From positions 1,302,001 through 1,366,000 of the forward strand of contig NZ_CP059732.1 in NCBI RefSeq assembly GCF_014117325.1: a stretch of 64,000 nt of DNA, given 5' to 3'. The translations under genes were made by a program, and so were the position numbers. The first letter of the stretch is position 1. Every line of letters starts with the position of its first letter. Below the pieces are notes generated by a model. The model worked only from the letters and a program-made list of their open reading frames with translations. It was not told the DNA's origin and did no database searches. Source of the DNA: Spirosoma foliorum. GTDB taxonomy: Bacteria > Bacteroidota > Bacteroidia > Cytophagales > Spirosomataceae. Shown here piece by piece: positions 63,027-64,000 of the stretch.

Positions 63027-63938
63027 TTACTCAGATTCAGGAAACGTTCTGACTTTGAGGGCCATACTAGCCAGATTACTGCCTGAGTTGGCTGCCTTCT
63101 GGTAATACTGTAATGCCTTTTGCTTATCAATGGTGCACCCAAGCAGGCCTAAATAATAGGCTTCGGCAAGTTCATACAAGGCGGCAACGTGGTTTTGAGC
63201 CGCTGCTCTTGTCAGGTATGTATAGCTGTTTACGGTATCTAATCGGTCGTAGTAATAAATTCGAAAAGCCCGATAACTGGCTTCGGGAATACTCTGTTCA
63301 GCCGCTGCCCGATACCATTTTAGGGCTTCGTTTGTGTTCTTTTCAACGCCGTTGCCTTGTTCATATAAATTACCAAGGCATTGCATAGCGTCACCACAGC
63401 CTTCGTCGGCCGCCTTTTGATACCAGTCATAGGCGATCTGATAATTTTTGGGTACGCCTAGCCCAGCTTCGTATAAATAACCCAGGTATGTATGGGCTGT
63501 TATATTTCCGGCTTTGGCCGCTAATTGATACCAGGTTAGCGCTTCGGTATAATTTTTTTCGACTCCCATGCCATAGAAATACATGCTACCCAGTGCCCCC
63601 TGCGCTTCTGAATTTCCCTGAATAGACGCCAGGCGCATTAGGTTAGCTGCCTTAACTAAGTCTTTAGAAATTCCTTTTCCGTGGAAATAGCAAAGAGCCA
63701 GATTGTACTGGCCCCAACTGTATTTATGAGTAGCCGCCTTTCGGAAGTACTGCTCAGCCTGACTATACTCACCTGCTTTCCAATGGCATAAACCATCCTC
63801 AACTTGGGCCCGTAGGTAAGCAATGGTGGTTGTATCCTGACGATGAACTCGTTTATGGCTAAACGAGTCATCTGATTTTGCCAGGCAAGCGGTATTAATT
63901 GTGAAGGCTATGACTAGAGACGTTAGCGTGTAAGTCAT
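63027..63938 (-). CDS. Secreted Sel1-repeat protein
   Basis: The 303-residue protein has a signal peptide (SLVIAFTINTACLA) and about six Sel1-like repeats of 36 residues, each with an A..LG..Y..G.GV..N...A..WY..AA pattern; for example ALGSMYFYGMGVEKNYTEAL and CLGNLYEQGNGVEKNTNEAL. Sel1 repeats form alpha-solenoids that bind other proteins, here in the periplasm or outer surface. Partners are unknown. The first repeat region is TPR-like. Start at 63938 places the signal peptide correctly. Confidence 0.88.
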   Translation of the reverse strand: MTYTLTSLVIAFTINTACLAKSDDSFSHKRVHRQDTTTIAYLRAQVEDGLCHWKAGEYSQAEQYFRKAATHKYSWGQYNLALCYFHGKGISKDLVKAANLMRLASIQGNSEAQGALGSMYFYGMGVEKNYTEALTWYQLAAKAGNITAHTYLGYLYEAGLGVPKNYQIAYDWYQKAADEGCGDAMQCLGNLYEQGNGVEKNTNEALKWYRAAAEQSIPEASYRAFRIYYYDRLDTVNSYTYLTRAAAQNHVAALYELAEAYYLGLLGCTIDKQKALQYYQKAANSGSNLASMALKVRTFPESE

Positions 63939-64000
63939 TGGAGTAGATAGCTTGATCGATGTAGCTGAAGAGTCGGTTTTCAGTGCCTACTTTGTCGCCA

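Noticed and set aside
1..64000. tRNA, rRNA, CRISPR, IS or prophage features
   Set aside because: I scanned gaps for tRNA T-arm patterns, regular direct repeats with spacers and transposase or integrase motifs and saw none; weak tRNA matches could be missed without a covariance search.

Overview
The window looks like chromosome from a Spirosoma-like member of the Cytophagales (Bacteroidota). The main signs are two SusC/SusD pairs, an ECF sigma/FecR module with DUF4974, a SusC with an N-terminal STN domain, several multi-PAS hybrid histidine kinases, and little Shine-Dalgarno signal before starts. This is an inference from gene families; no rRNA or other phylogenetic marker is present. I saw no tRNA, rRNA, CRISPR array, transposase, integrase or prophage gene.

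Layout. 1-12.0 kb: housekeeping and hydrolytic genes (partial M61 peptidase, two secreted esterases, M28 peptidase, Nudix hydrolase, LysE exporter, GH3-type acyl-adenylating enzyme, SurE, and an AraC regulator divergent from a phytanoyl-CoA-type dioxygenase). 12.0-15.1 kb: LysR plus threonine synthase, then a DUF4160/DUF2442 pair. 15.3-33.6 kb: one long co-directional carbohydrate locus: ECF sigma, FecR, STN-SusC, SusD, a gluconate-2-dehydrogenase-subunit-3-like protein, a GMC oxidoreductase, two glycosidase-like proteins, a lactate-permease-type carrier, a TIM-barrel isomerase/epimerase and a D-2-hydroxyacid dehydrogenase. 33.9-43.6 kb: TrhO, a deoxynucleoside kinase, a second SusCD pair, an N-terminally shortened DJ-1/PfpI protein, a quinol-monooxygenase-like protein and a FrnE-type DsbA. 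43.7-52.0 kb: two signalling units built around multi-PAS kinases, a monomeric sarcosine-oxidase-type flavoenzyme and a VanZ-like protein. 52.0-54.1 kb: gene-poor DNA with strong palindromes and a possible structured RNA. 54.1-60.7 kb: a CzcCBA-type metal efflux operon behind an OmpR-type regulator. 60.9-64 kb: a DUF1737-like small protein, a GT22-type glycosyltransferase and a Sel1-repeat protein.

How the genes work together. The 15.3-33.6 kb locus reads as a sensing-import-oxidation-cleavage system. The STN domain of the SusC can signal through FecR to the sigma factor. SusCD imports a glycan or glycoside. The GMC/small-subunit pair would oxidise it outside the cytoplasm. The glycosidase-like proteins cleave it, and the permease, TIM-barrel enzyme and dehydrogenase handle an acid or keto product. 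I regard a 3-keto-glycoside or sugar-acid route as the most interesting hypothesis here.

The second notable feature is non-coding. A large share of the intergenic gaps hold long, near-perfect palindromes of several sequence families. These include a five-copy GTGGTGTC-ended element, four of whose copies sit in gaps of the carbohydrate locus; a three-copy GTCATnCnGACG palindrome whose arms co-vary between copies; and a two-copy composite element of about 255 bp. They probably act as terminators or processing sites, and some may be non-autonomous mobile repeats.
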